From Deltaproteobacteria bacterium (GTDB taxonomy: Bacteria > Myxococcota > Kuafuiibacteriia > Kuafuiibacteriales > Kuafuiibacteriaceae), in NCBI GenBank assembly GCA_016713425.1, contig JADJPE010000005.1, positions 434,001 to 498,000 of the forward strand: DNA of 64,000 nucleotides. The letters are read 5' to 3'. Under the pieces are notes generated by a model. The model did no database searches and had not been told where the DNA came from. It worked only from the letters and a program-made list of their open reading frames with translations. This document shows, one piece after another, positions 1 through 7,444 of the stretch; positions within the stretch are counted from its first letter, which is position 1; each line of letters starts with the position of its first letter. Position numbers and translations under genes: made by a program.

Positions 1-570
1 GTCCGAGACGACATGCGCCTGCCCGGTCGTTACGGAGAGCGCCACAACCCCTTGGCCGTCGGCCGAGAGCTCATAGCTCACGCCGGCCTTTGGGGACGAA
101 GGCGAGACGCGCAGGCGCCGACCGTGCTGGTTGCGAACAAGGAGCTTCTGCCGAGATGCGTTGGACTCCACGCGCGCGCGGATCCGACCCCGGAGCACAC
201 TGATCTGCCCCGCCGCTACTTGACCATCCTCATCGCTTTCGTCCGGAGCCTCGATGACGACCATCGAGCCCGCACTCACATAAAGCATGCCGCCGCGTGC
301 AAGTTGAAGCTCAGCCGAGGACTCGTCGGCCGTCTTCACCCACACCCCTGCGCCGAGTCCCATGCCCACCTCCAACGCATTCCAAACCAGCGTGCTCGCG
401 GAGTGATACCGAACGTCACCTTGAGCGCGCACGCAGCGCGCGAGAACGACACCCGTTTCGTCGGACGACGGGTCGCAACCTATCCATTCGCACCCTACGA
501 AGGAAAAGGACACGCAAAGCGTGAGAGCGCCCGCAACCTTCCGCGGCCTTGAACGAACACCAACCATCAT
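1..570 (-). CDS. FecR-domain lipoprotein (partial, runs off left edge)
   Basis: Reading the minus strand from ATG at 570 gives an open frame of 190 codons to the window edge. The N-terminus is basic, then hydrophobic, and ends in a lipobox-like FVGC at about residue 27, so a membrane-anchored lipoprotein is expected. Residues of about 45-130 have the FecR pattern: a GDVRY start, a V-G-x-x-L-GAGVWVKT segment and a strongly beta stretch rich in A/E-L-x-L. FecR domains usually sit on the periplasmic side and transmit or modulate envelope signals; here the role is inferred. Its start codon overlaps the stop of the upstream kinase (ATGA, 567-570), so the two are probably translated together. The C-terminus is not visible. 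Confidence 0.75.
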   Translation of the reverse strand, partial: MMVGVRSRPRKVAGALTLCVSFSFVGCEWIGCDPSSDETGVVLARCVRAQGDVRYHSASTLVWNALEVGMGLGAGVWVKTADESSAELQLARGGMLYVSAGSMVVIEAPDESDEDGQVAAGQISVLRGRIRARVESNASRQKLLVRNQHGRRLRVSPSSPKAGVSYELSADGQGVVALSVTTGQAHVVSD

Positions 571-3500
571 GTCCACAACCCGCGCGCGCCAAGCTCGCGC
601 CCCGCGGGAAGTCCCTCTCGTTCGTCGTCTCCGGTTCTTCTCTCGCGTTGGTCGTCGCCGTCTTCATCGTCGCCGTCTCTATCGTCATCGCGATCGTCAG
701 AGCCATCGCGATCGTCGGGGTCATCGCGATCGTCGGGGTCATCGCGGCCCTCGTGCGCGCCGAGATCCTCATCGTCCTCATCGTCCTCATCGGCCTTGAA
801 CCGGAAGCTGAGAACCAGGCACTCCTGCTGTTGACGCATCGTCGCGGCAATCTCATTGGAGGCGAGGATTGGGCCAATCTGCGCGAGACTTCCGTCCATC
901 GACGCCAGGACACCCGGCGCGTCCGGACAAGCGACATCGAGGATCAACGCGCTCGGCGCATGTACGAGGGTGAGCGAGATGCGATCGCCACGCAGCGCGG
1001 TCCGCACGCAAGCCTCGAGGACGACCAGCAGGATCTCGCGCACTTCACTTTCGCGCGCATCGACGTGCGGAAACATGACGGCGTTGGGTGCCTGGACTTC
1101 GATCGCAACGCCGTTCGGCGTGGACTGGGCTCGAAAGTTCGCGACGGTCTCTGACACCGTCATCGCGAGATCAACCTTACGCCCGACCATCCCCACGACC
1201 GTCAGCGCGTGGTCGACGGTGCCTGAAGCGCGATCGAGCAGTGATCCGAGTCGCTTTCGAACCGCCGCGTCGAACACGGAGGACGTGGCCGTCAGAGGTG
1301 ATTTCGAGCCCTGAGCCACCGGCGGGAGCTGATCGACGATCTCGCGCATCTCCTCCAGCGTCGGCGTCAACTCCGACTCGAGCCAGTCGGAAACCTGTCG
1401 ATGCACGGCCTTCGTCTGGTCAGCGGACATCTTTCGATGAATGCGCAAAACCTCTTCGTCGCGGGCGCGGAGCGCGCGCGTCATGTCCCCGAGTGTGCGC
1501 GAGAGAAGCCCGACTTCGTCGTGTCCCGAGATCACTTGCGAAGCCGTGAAGTCACCTTGACTGACCTGGATTGCGTGACGCGTAAGGAGACGAAGACGTC
1601 TCGTCAAACCTCGTGCAAGCACAAGGCCGATCAATACGGCGCCCACGAGAATTGCCAAAGCGAGCTGAGCCACCCGATTCGTGACTTGCTCGATGGCGCG
1701 GTCGGTAAGGCTTCGCTTCGCCATCACGATCGCGCGCAGAGGGCCGTGAGAAGTCCAAGTCGCGGTGACGGGCGTTCCGTCCGGCGCGACAAGATCTTTC
1801 GATCTCAAGGCACTGTCCTGGTTGTGGCTCAAGACCTGGATCAGGTGTTCATCGGCCGCCCAGAGCTCACGATCCGACGTCGACCAGAGCACTCCGAGCG
1901 ACGCGTCCACCACGAACGCCGCGAGATCCGATGGAACGAGATGTTCGTCCATGAGGCTCTTCGATTCTACGACGGCAATCGCCACACCACCGCCCATCCG
2001 CACTGAAATCACGAGACCTTCGTCGCGGCGCGCGAGAAAGGAAAGAACCCCTTCGGCGGCCGACCTGGCCTGCTCGATTTCCGTCGCCGCGGGCAAAGGC
2101 CCACGCAAGGCAACGCATTTCGTGGCGCACCGGGCGAGCGAGGCGAACACACCGAGATCGAGACGCACGACATCGCCCGCCGCAGCCACGACCGCGAGAC
2201 GGTCGCGCCATCGTTCGAAACGGAGCCGAACCGATCGCAACACGAATCGCGAGGTGAGCTCGGTGACGCCATCGACATAGAACTTTCGATCTTCCTTCAC
2301 GTTCGACCGAGCCATGATCCCCAACGTCACGACTGTCCCGATCACGATGAAGGCGATCAACGCGAGGATCTTTGTCGTCAGACCAACGCCGCGGTGAACC
2401 GCACGCGGGGAACGAACGGAGCCTAGGTCGGGCGTCCCTCGCACGAACGGCTCAGTGGCTTCGGCGGCCTTGGACGACTTCAACGACTCGATGCCCGTCC
2501 ATGCCACCGGGTCGGTCGCCGGCTCCGTCACGGCGCGTTCTTGCTCACCACCCTCGTGCGTCGGACGTCGCGCGCGATCGACCCGGACCGTGAGCAAAGA
2601 CGGTAAGGTGGGCGCAACGTCAGAGTCCGCACATCCATCGGCCGGTTCTTCGACGACACGCCGCTCAGCCGCATCGCGCGCCGTCTCCGGCCGCCGAGCG
2701 GGTGAATCGGCGGCCGCCGGCATTCCGCCCGATTGTTCGTGGGCGCGCTCCGACCCTTCAACGCGCGGAGGGCCGTCGATCCACGACGGCCCCAGCGGCT
2801 CGGGCCGACACCACATCGTCGGCAAACCGGCTTTCGTCCGGCCGGAACGATGCCAGGCCGCACTCTCGGCGGTCGCCGCGAAGAAGTGCTCAAGTCGACT
2901 TCGTTCGACCCGATCGTAGCGAACCAGCATGCGCCCGCCCTCGCGACTCATGCGTTGGCCAGAAACAGCAGCCAAATCGACATTGATCGCAAGGCGAGGA
3001 ACCGCGAAGCGAACCACGATGGGCGTTCCGGCGGCCGGACCCTCGCCTTCGACTTTGACCCAAGCGAGGCCACTCGACAGCTCTGAAATAACCGGCTCGA
3101 GCAGGAGAGAGAGCGCGTCGAATCCACGCAACATGACGGGCCTCGAACTCAGTCGACCCGCCAGCGACGAGACCGCGCGTTCCTCGCGGATGAGATAGGC
3201 CGCCGCGCGCAGCTCCGCGAGCCGACTCTTGACCTCGGCGATCGACGGGCGGGACTCGGGCTCTTTTCGCAGCATCTGGGAGATGAGCGCGTCGAGAGCC
3301 GGCGGGATGCCGGGCCAGCACGAACGCGGCGAAGGCGCTTCGTGAAACGCATGCATGACAAGGAGCTCGGACGCGTCGCGTCCCTCGTGAGGACGGCGCC
3401 CAACAAACAGCTCAAAGGCCATGACTCCGAGCGAGTAGACGTCGGTTGGCGGCCCGACCGGCTCGGCGCGGGCCTGCTCGGGCGAAATGTACTCCGGCGT

Positions 3501-4082
3501 GCCCAGCGCATAACCTTGCCTATCCGGCCTTCCTTCCGCGAGCTTCGCGATGCCGAAGTCAACCAACCGCACCGATGGGGGCGTCGACCCGCTGAGGATG
3601 AAGACGTTGTCGGGCTTCACATCCCGGTGCAACACGCCGTGTTGGTGGGCTGCCGACAGAGCTTCGCAGAGCTGCTCGAGGATCTGGAGCGCTTCGATGA
3701 CCCCGATGCGGCGCGTTCGCATGAGTCCGAGCAAAGACTGCCCGTCGAGCCACTCCATGATGAAGTAGCTACGGCGATCGGGGAGTGTCCCAAACGCGAA
3801 GACGTCGACGATGTTGCGATGACCGATCTGATTCGCCGCGCGAGCTTCATCGACGAAGCGACGCACGATCTCTTCGTTCCGACAAAACTGGCCATGGAGA
3901 ACCTTGACGGCGGCACGCTTGTTGATGACCGGGTGGCTGGCTTGGTACACCGCACCCATCCCGCCGACGGCGAGTTTCCGCTCGATTCGGTATTCGCCGA
4001 CGAGTGTCCCAGGAAGGAGGTCGTCCATGGTCAGCGACAACGCATCAACCGTGGGGTCAACGCGTTCCATGATTCCGGCCAT
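567..4082 (-). CDS. Hanks-type Ser/Thr protein kinase with two TM segments, HAMP and a histidine-kinase-like C-terminal region
   Basis: This is an 1171-residue kinase/sensor. The kinase domain is at about 30-290: a Gly-rich loop near 39-44, Lys60, HRDVKPDN at 152-159 (catalytic D154), DFG at 175-177 and a GTPEY activation segment at 194-198. All key residues are present, so it should be active. A long Pro/Glu-rich linker follows. A first TM segment lies at about 570-592, an extracytoplasmic sensor region to about 805, a second TM at 806-826 and a HAMP domain to about 880. The next 220 residues resemble a dimerisation/ATPase module of a histidine kinase, but I see no clear phospho-His or N-box. 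The last 65 residues are an Asp/Arg repeat tail encoded by tandem DNA. The start at 4082 is the longest; Met5 and Met19 are alternatives. The downstream FecR lipoprotein overlaps by 4 bp. Confidence 0.85.
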   Translation of the reverse strand: MAGIMERVDPTVDALSLTMDDLLPGTLVGEYRIERKLAVGGMGAVYQASHPVINKRAAVKVLHGQFCRNEEIVRRFVDEARAANQIGHRNIVDVFAFGTLPDRRSYFIMEWLDGQSLLGLMRTRRIGVIEALQILEQLCEALSAAHQHGVLHRDVKPDNVFILSGSTPPSVRLVDFGIAKLAEGRPDRQGYALGTPEYISPEQARAEPVGPPTDVYSLGVMAFELFVGRRPHEGRDASELLVMHAFHEAPSPRSCWPGIPPALDALISQMLRKEPESRPSIAEVKSRLAELRAAAYLIREERAVSSLAGRLSSRPVMLRGFDALSLLLEPVISELSSGLAWVKVEGEGPAAGTPIVVRFAVPRLAINVDLAAVSGQRMSREGGRMLVRYDRVERSRLEHFFAATAESAAWHRSGRTKAGLPTMWCRPEPLGPSWIDGPPRVEGSERAHEQSGGMPAAADSPARRPETARDAAERRVVEEPADGCADSDVAPTLPSLLTVRVDRARRPTHEGGEQERAVTEPATDPVAWTGIESLKSSKAAEATEPFVRGTPDLGSVRSPRAVHRGVGLTTKILALIAFIVIGTVVTLGIMARSNVKEDRKFYVDGVTELTSRFVLRSVRLRFERWRDRLAVVAAAGDVVRLDLGVFASLARCATKCVALRGPLPAATEIEQARSAAEGVLSFLARRDEGLVISVRMGGGVAIAVVESKSLMDEHLVPSDLAAFVVDASLGVLWSTSDRELWAADEHLIQVLSHNQDSALRSKDLVAPDGTPVTATWTSHGPLRAIVMAKRSLTDRAIEQVTNRVAQLALAILVGAVLIGLVLARGLTRRLRLLTRHAIQVSQGDFTASQVISGHDEVGLLSRTLGDMTRALRARDEEVLRIHRKMSADQTKAVHRQVSDWLESELTPTLEEMREIVDQLPPVAQGSKSPLTATSSVFDAAVRKRLGSLLDRASGTVDHALTVVGMVGRKVDLAMTVSETVANFRAQSTPNGVAIEVQAPNAVMFPHVDARESEVREILLVVLEACVRTALRGDRISLTLVHAPSALILDVACPDAPGVLASMDGSLAQIGPILASNEIAATMRQQQECLVLSFRFKADEDDEDDEDLGAHEGRDDPDDRDDPDDRDGSDDRDDDRDGDDEDGDDQRERRTGDDEREGLPAGRELGARGLWT
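704..747. repeat. 18-bp tandem repeat in the acidic tail of the kinase gene
   Basis: Units beginning catcgcgatcgtcggggt are repeated about 2.5 times and continue into degenerate GATCGTC/GTCATC motifs on both sides. The unit is a multiple of three, so copy-number change would lengthen or shorten the Asp-Asp-Arg/Pro tail without a frameshift. Confidence 0.75.
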
Positions 4083-4249
4083 CGTGGCCTAGAGCGGCGA
4101 GCGGGTCAAATCAGCCCGGGAAATCAGAGACTTTCGACGATCGGCGCGCGACCGAGCCTCCGACATCGTACCTTTCAGGTCTTTGAGGACATGCGCCCGA
4201 ATCTCACACCGGGACCCCCCGGTAGATCGAGAGGCAGGAATGCGCCACT

Positions 4250-6334
4250 ATGACGCAGGCGGCTCCATCGATGCGCTTTGCCCACCCTGCTCGCCCGCTT
4301 GGCTTGGCGCTGATCGCCTCTACCCTTCTTTGGGGCGCACGAACGGCCGCGTACGCTTCGGGCGAGCGAGGACCAGAGACGAGGTCAACGCTCGAGGCGC
4401 AAGAAACGCCCGAGGCGCAAAAAACGCTCGAGGCGGAGAAGGTCGCCGTAGCCGTCGAGCACGAGGGTCCGCTCGTGCTTGGCGATTTCGAACAGGTGTC
4501 CCTCCGCATCGACGCCAAAGAGAACCCGGCGACCGCCGGCCGCCCGGTTCGCGCGTCGGTCAATGTCGGCCAGATCAGCGACGTCGAGCGCATCGGAGAC
4601 GGTCAATACCGTGCGATCTTCACCTCTCCGAAAACGCGCCACCCGCAAGTCGTACTCGTCGCCATCTGGCGCGAAACAGGCCCCGACGCCGAGGTCGAAT
4701 TCGTTCGCATCCCCCTGTATGGGAGAACGACCCTCCCCATCAAGACATCGAAAAACGCGCGCGTTCGAGTCGTCGTAGGCGACACGGTGTTCGGCCCCGT
4801 AAGCGCGGACGCGAAAGGTCGCGCGACCGTGACGGTTGTCGTCCCCCCCGGTCTCGACGAAGTCGTCGCCATCTCCGAAGATCCGACGGGTGAAAGTCAA
4901 GCGACCGTAAAGACCGGTGTGCCTCCCTACAATCGGCTCACGCTGGCCGTGACCCCATATCTCGTTCGCGCAGACGGCTCCTCTTCGGCCACGCTCATCG
5001 CATTCTACGATCGCTCGCCGCCCCCGCCGATACGCAATCTGCAGGTGACGTCGAGCGGAGGAGAAGTCTTGCCCGTCAGCCAAGCCGAGGGACGATACCG
5101 GTTCAGCTACACCCCGACCCGGAACATCCGAAGGAAGCGGGTCACGCTCCGCGCGAGGGTACGTCAGGATCCGGCCGCGCAGGCAACCGCCCATCTCGCG
5201 ATCGGCGTCCCCCTTCCGGAGGCGATCTTGCTCTACGCCGGCGAGGCCAAGCTGGTGCCGGGGCGTGGCGGAAGCACGACGCTGTCCGCTTTCGTGGTCG
5301 ACCGCCTAGGGCTCAATGTCCCCGGCGCCACGATCACCGCTACCTCGTCTGACGTCCGCGTCACCGCTGGCGAAGCCTCGCCGGAGGGAGAGATCTTCGT
5401 GCGCGTATTCGACCCCGAGAACTATCCGCGAAACGGGCGAGCAGAGTTGTCTTTGCGCCTTCAGCGCGACGACGGCTCGACACTCGAAACGCTCGCCACC
5501 ATCGGGGTCGAGCCTCCGCCCTGGCCCAGCAACGTTCGATTCGAGATCGCCCCCGAGAGCATGCGTGCAGAGCGCGGGACGCCCATCGTCGTCGACCTCC
5601 ACGTCGCGAAGACCAACGGCGAGGCCTTCGTCGGCGACGATCTCGTCATTCAAAGCGAAGACGCGGCGGTTACACCGCTCGTCCAGGTGGATCCGGATCA
5701 AGGCCACTATCGAACAACCATCCAGCCTCGGTCCGGAACCGACGCCATCGTGCTCCTTCTGACCGACAGCACCGGCCACCTACGCGTCAGGCACGAGCTT
5801 CACCTGCGTTCGGACGTTCCCATGTTGACGATCGGCCCCCGGCTCGGCCTCGCGTTCCATCCAAACGTCACACCCGAGGTAGGCGTAGAGGTCGGCGTCC
5901 AGGCCCGGATGAGACGCATCATCGCGGCCGGCTACGCGCGTGCAACCTATCGTCGGACGCGGGACGAGTTCCCGGCCACAAGCGTTTTCTCGAGAGAATA
6001 CCGCGTCGAATCGACGCTCACCTTGCTCCCGCTCAGCGCGGGCGCGCGCCTCGCGGTGGCTTTCGACGAGGACTTCGCATTCCAGGCCTACGTCGGCGCC
6101 GGAGTCACCCTCGACCTCTACCGCTACGAAGCGCAACATACGTTGACCGACATTCGCACCGACACCGAGCGCCTCGGCGGGCGCGCGCTCGGCTTGGAAG
6201 CTTTGGCCGGGATCGAGCTCTACCGTGCCTATCTGGAGATCGAAGCCCAGCGCGTCCAAATTTCTAATGAAGCCGTCTCGGTTCCCGCCTGGTGCATCGC
6301 CGGCGTCATCGGCTACCGCTTCGGCGTGCTTTAG
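4250..6334 (+). CDS. Exported Ig-like repeat protein with C-terminal outer-membrane barrel-like region
   Basis: The 694-residue product starts with a probable signal peptide (hydrophobic core LGLALIASTLLWG, cleavage near AYA at about 36). Residues of about 60-520 are beta-rich and made of several domains with the spacing of bacterial Ig-like or invasin/filamin-type modules (recurring V-x-P-G-x and A-x-V-x-V turns). From about 530 to the end the pattern alternates as in an outer-membrane barrel (GPRLGLAF, VGVEVGVQ, YVGAGVTLDL) and the protein finishes near an aromatic residue (YRFGVL). I infer an outer-membrane protein with a surface or periplasmic Ig stalk; no family name is certain. It is divergent from the kinase gene across about 170 bp, where I see no clear promoter. 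Met8 (4271) is an alternative start. Confidence 0.6.
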   Translation: MTQAAPSMRFAHPARPLGLALIASTLLWGARTAAYASGERGPETRSTLEAQETPEAQKTLEAEKVAVAVEHEGPLVLGDFEQVSLRIDAKENPATAGRPVRASVNVGQISDVERIGDGQYRAIFTSPKTRHPQVVLVAIWRETGPDAEVEFVRIPLYGRTTLPIKTSKNARVRVVVGDTVFGPVSADAKGRATVTVVVPPGLDEVVAISEDPTGESQATVKTGVPPYNRLTLAVTPYLVRADGSSSATLIAFYDRSPPPPIRNLQVTSSGGEVLPVSQAEGRYRFSYTPTRNIRRKRVTLRARVRQDPAAQATAHLAIGVPLPEAILLYAGEAKLVPGRGGSTTLSAFVVDRLGLNVPGATITATSSDVRVTAGEASPEGEIFVRVFDPENYPRNGRAELSLRLQRDDGSTLETLATIGVEPPPWPSNVRFEIAPESMRAERGTPIVVDLHVAKTNGEAFVGDDLVIQSEDAAVTPLVQVDPDQGHYRTTIQPRSGTDAIVLLLTDSTGHLRVRHELHLRSDVPMLTIGPRLGLAFHPNVTPEVGVEVGVQARMRRIIAAGYARATYRRTRDEFPATSVFSREYRVESTLTLLPLSAGARLAVAFDEDFAFQAYVGAGVTLDLYRYEAQHTLTDIRTDTERLGGRALGLEALAGIELYRAYLEIEAQRVQISNEAVSVPAWCIAGVIGYRFGVL

Positions 6335-6347
6335 CCGCGGTCGCGGA

Positions 6348-7160
6348 TCATCGCATCGCCACGTCGAGCCCAAGCGCGCGTACGACGTGCGGGTAGATCT
6401 TGTCCGCGAAATAGTGACTCCCGGGAAGCGTGAAATGTACGCCGTCCTCGAGACGAAGCGCCTGTCGTCCTCGAAATCCGCGGACAAAAACGGAACGAAT
6501 GAGCCGGCGGCGGGTTCGGAAGTACGTTCGCGTGGGGACATACTGAACGCTCTCCCCGAACGTGGCCATGGCGTGCTTCTGCGCGTCTCGAACCTTTCGT
6601 AGCTTTCGTTCGAGGTGCGGAACGTCCATGAGTGGAAGCTCGAGCCAAAGGACTCGCGCGCCATCTCGAATCAATCGTTCGACGAAACTTCGAAGACGCG
6701 CCTCGTAGGCGGGACGCCACGCCGGCGTTCCCCACCTCACGCGCCGACGCCCAAGCTCGCGCCCGATCAGGTCTTGTCCATCGTTGCCGCCCATGATGAC
6801 GACCACGAGGTGCGGCGCGTGCTTCTCGACTTCCCGCTCAGCCTCGGACCACCAATCGAACACATCGGGGCGCGCCAACCCGCTCGCACTCTTCCCCCGC
6901 CGACCGGCGGCAACGCGTGCATGCCGGTCGAGCCTCTGCTCCAGCGCATGCCCAAAGTCGGTTCGCGCAAAGCTGTCCCCGAGAATGAGAACTCGACGCG
7001 CTTCGTGGGCCTCATCCACCGCCGTGGTGGTGGTGGCGCTCGACGTCGACGTCGTCGTCGTCGTGGTCGTCGACGCACCGCGAGCGTCCGCGACCAAGAA
7101 ATAGCTCGAGAACACAATGAACGCGAGCGCCGTCCGCCAAAAACCCCACCACGATCCCAT
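6348..7160 (-). CDS. Exported SGNH/GDSL-type hydrolase
   Basis: From ATG at 7160 the product is 270 residues. It has an N-terminal hydrophobic segment (residues 8-25) and then a Thr/Ser-rich tract (about 29-46) that looks like a flexible extracytoplasmic linker. The SGNH blocks are visible: GDS at 61-63 (nucleophile Ser63), GGND near 120, and a late DGVHFT segment giving the Asp and His of the triad. It resembles the DUF459-type periplasmic SGNH proteins that act on cell-surface polysaccharide substituents; the substrate is not known. The frame stays open upstream to 7370, but that part contains a heptamer repeat, so 7160 is the better start. It converges on the preceding gene with a 13-bp gap. 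Confidence 0.7.
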   Translation of the reverse strand: MGSWWGFWRTALAFIVFSSYFLVADARGASTTTTTTTSTSSATTTTAVDEAHEARRVLILGDSFARTDFGHALEQRLDRHARVAAGRRGKSASGLARPDVFDWWSEAEREVEKHAPHLVVVIMGGNDGQDLIGRELGRRRVRWGTPAWRPAYEARLRSFVERLIRDGARVLWLELPLMDVPHLERKLRKVRDAQKHAMATFGESVQYVPTRTYFRTRRRLIRSVFVRGFRGRQALRLEDGVHFTLPGSHYFADKIYPHVVRALGLDVAMR

Positions 7161-7226
7161 GAGAAGCAGGGGATAACTCGCACGAGGAGACCGCTCGAAG
7201 TCAACCGGCGTTCGTCCGGCCCGGGA

Positions 7227-7267
7227 GAGAGCGTAGAGCGTGGAGCGTAGAGCGTGGAGCGTGGAGC
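7227..7267. repeat. Intergenic heptamer tandem repeat (GTRGAGC)
   Basis: Five complete contiguous 7-bp units (gtagagc/gtggagc) occupy 7233-7267, with a partial unit before and a degenerate one after. It lies just upstream of the SGNH hydrolase start, between that gene and the divergent GGDEF-EAL gene. Confidence 0.85.
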
Positions 7268-7444
7268 GTGGCTGACGATACGCCTTGACAGACGCACGAT
7301 CTTTCGTCGGGTGAGGACAAGTCGGAGGGGATGCGCCGCGAGCCGTACGTTCGAAGTGCGAGGAGACCACACGCGAAGCAACAACCGCTCCTCGACACGC
7401 ATCCAGGCTTGCAGTTAGGGGGCACCCCCTTCTAGGATTTGGCC

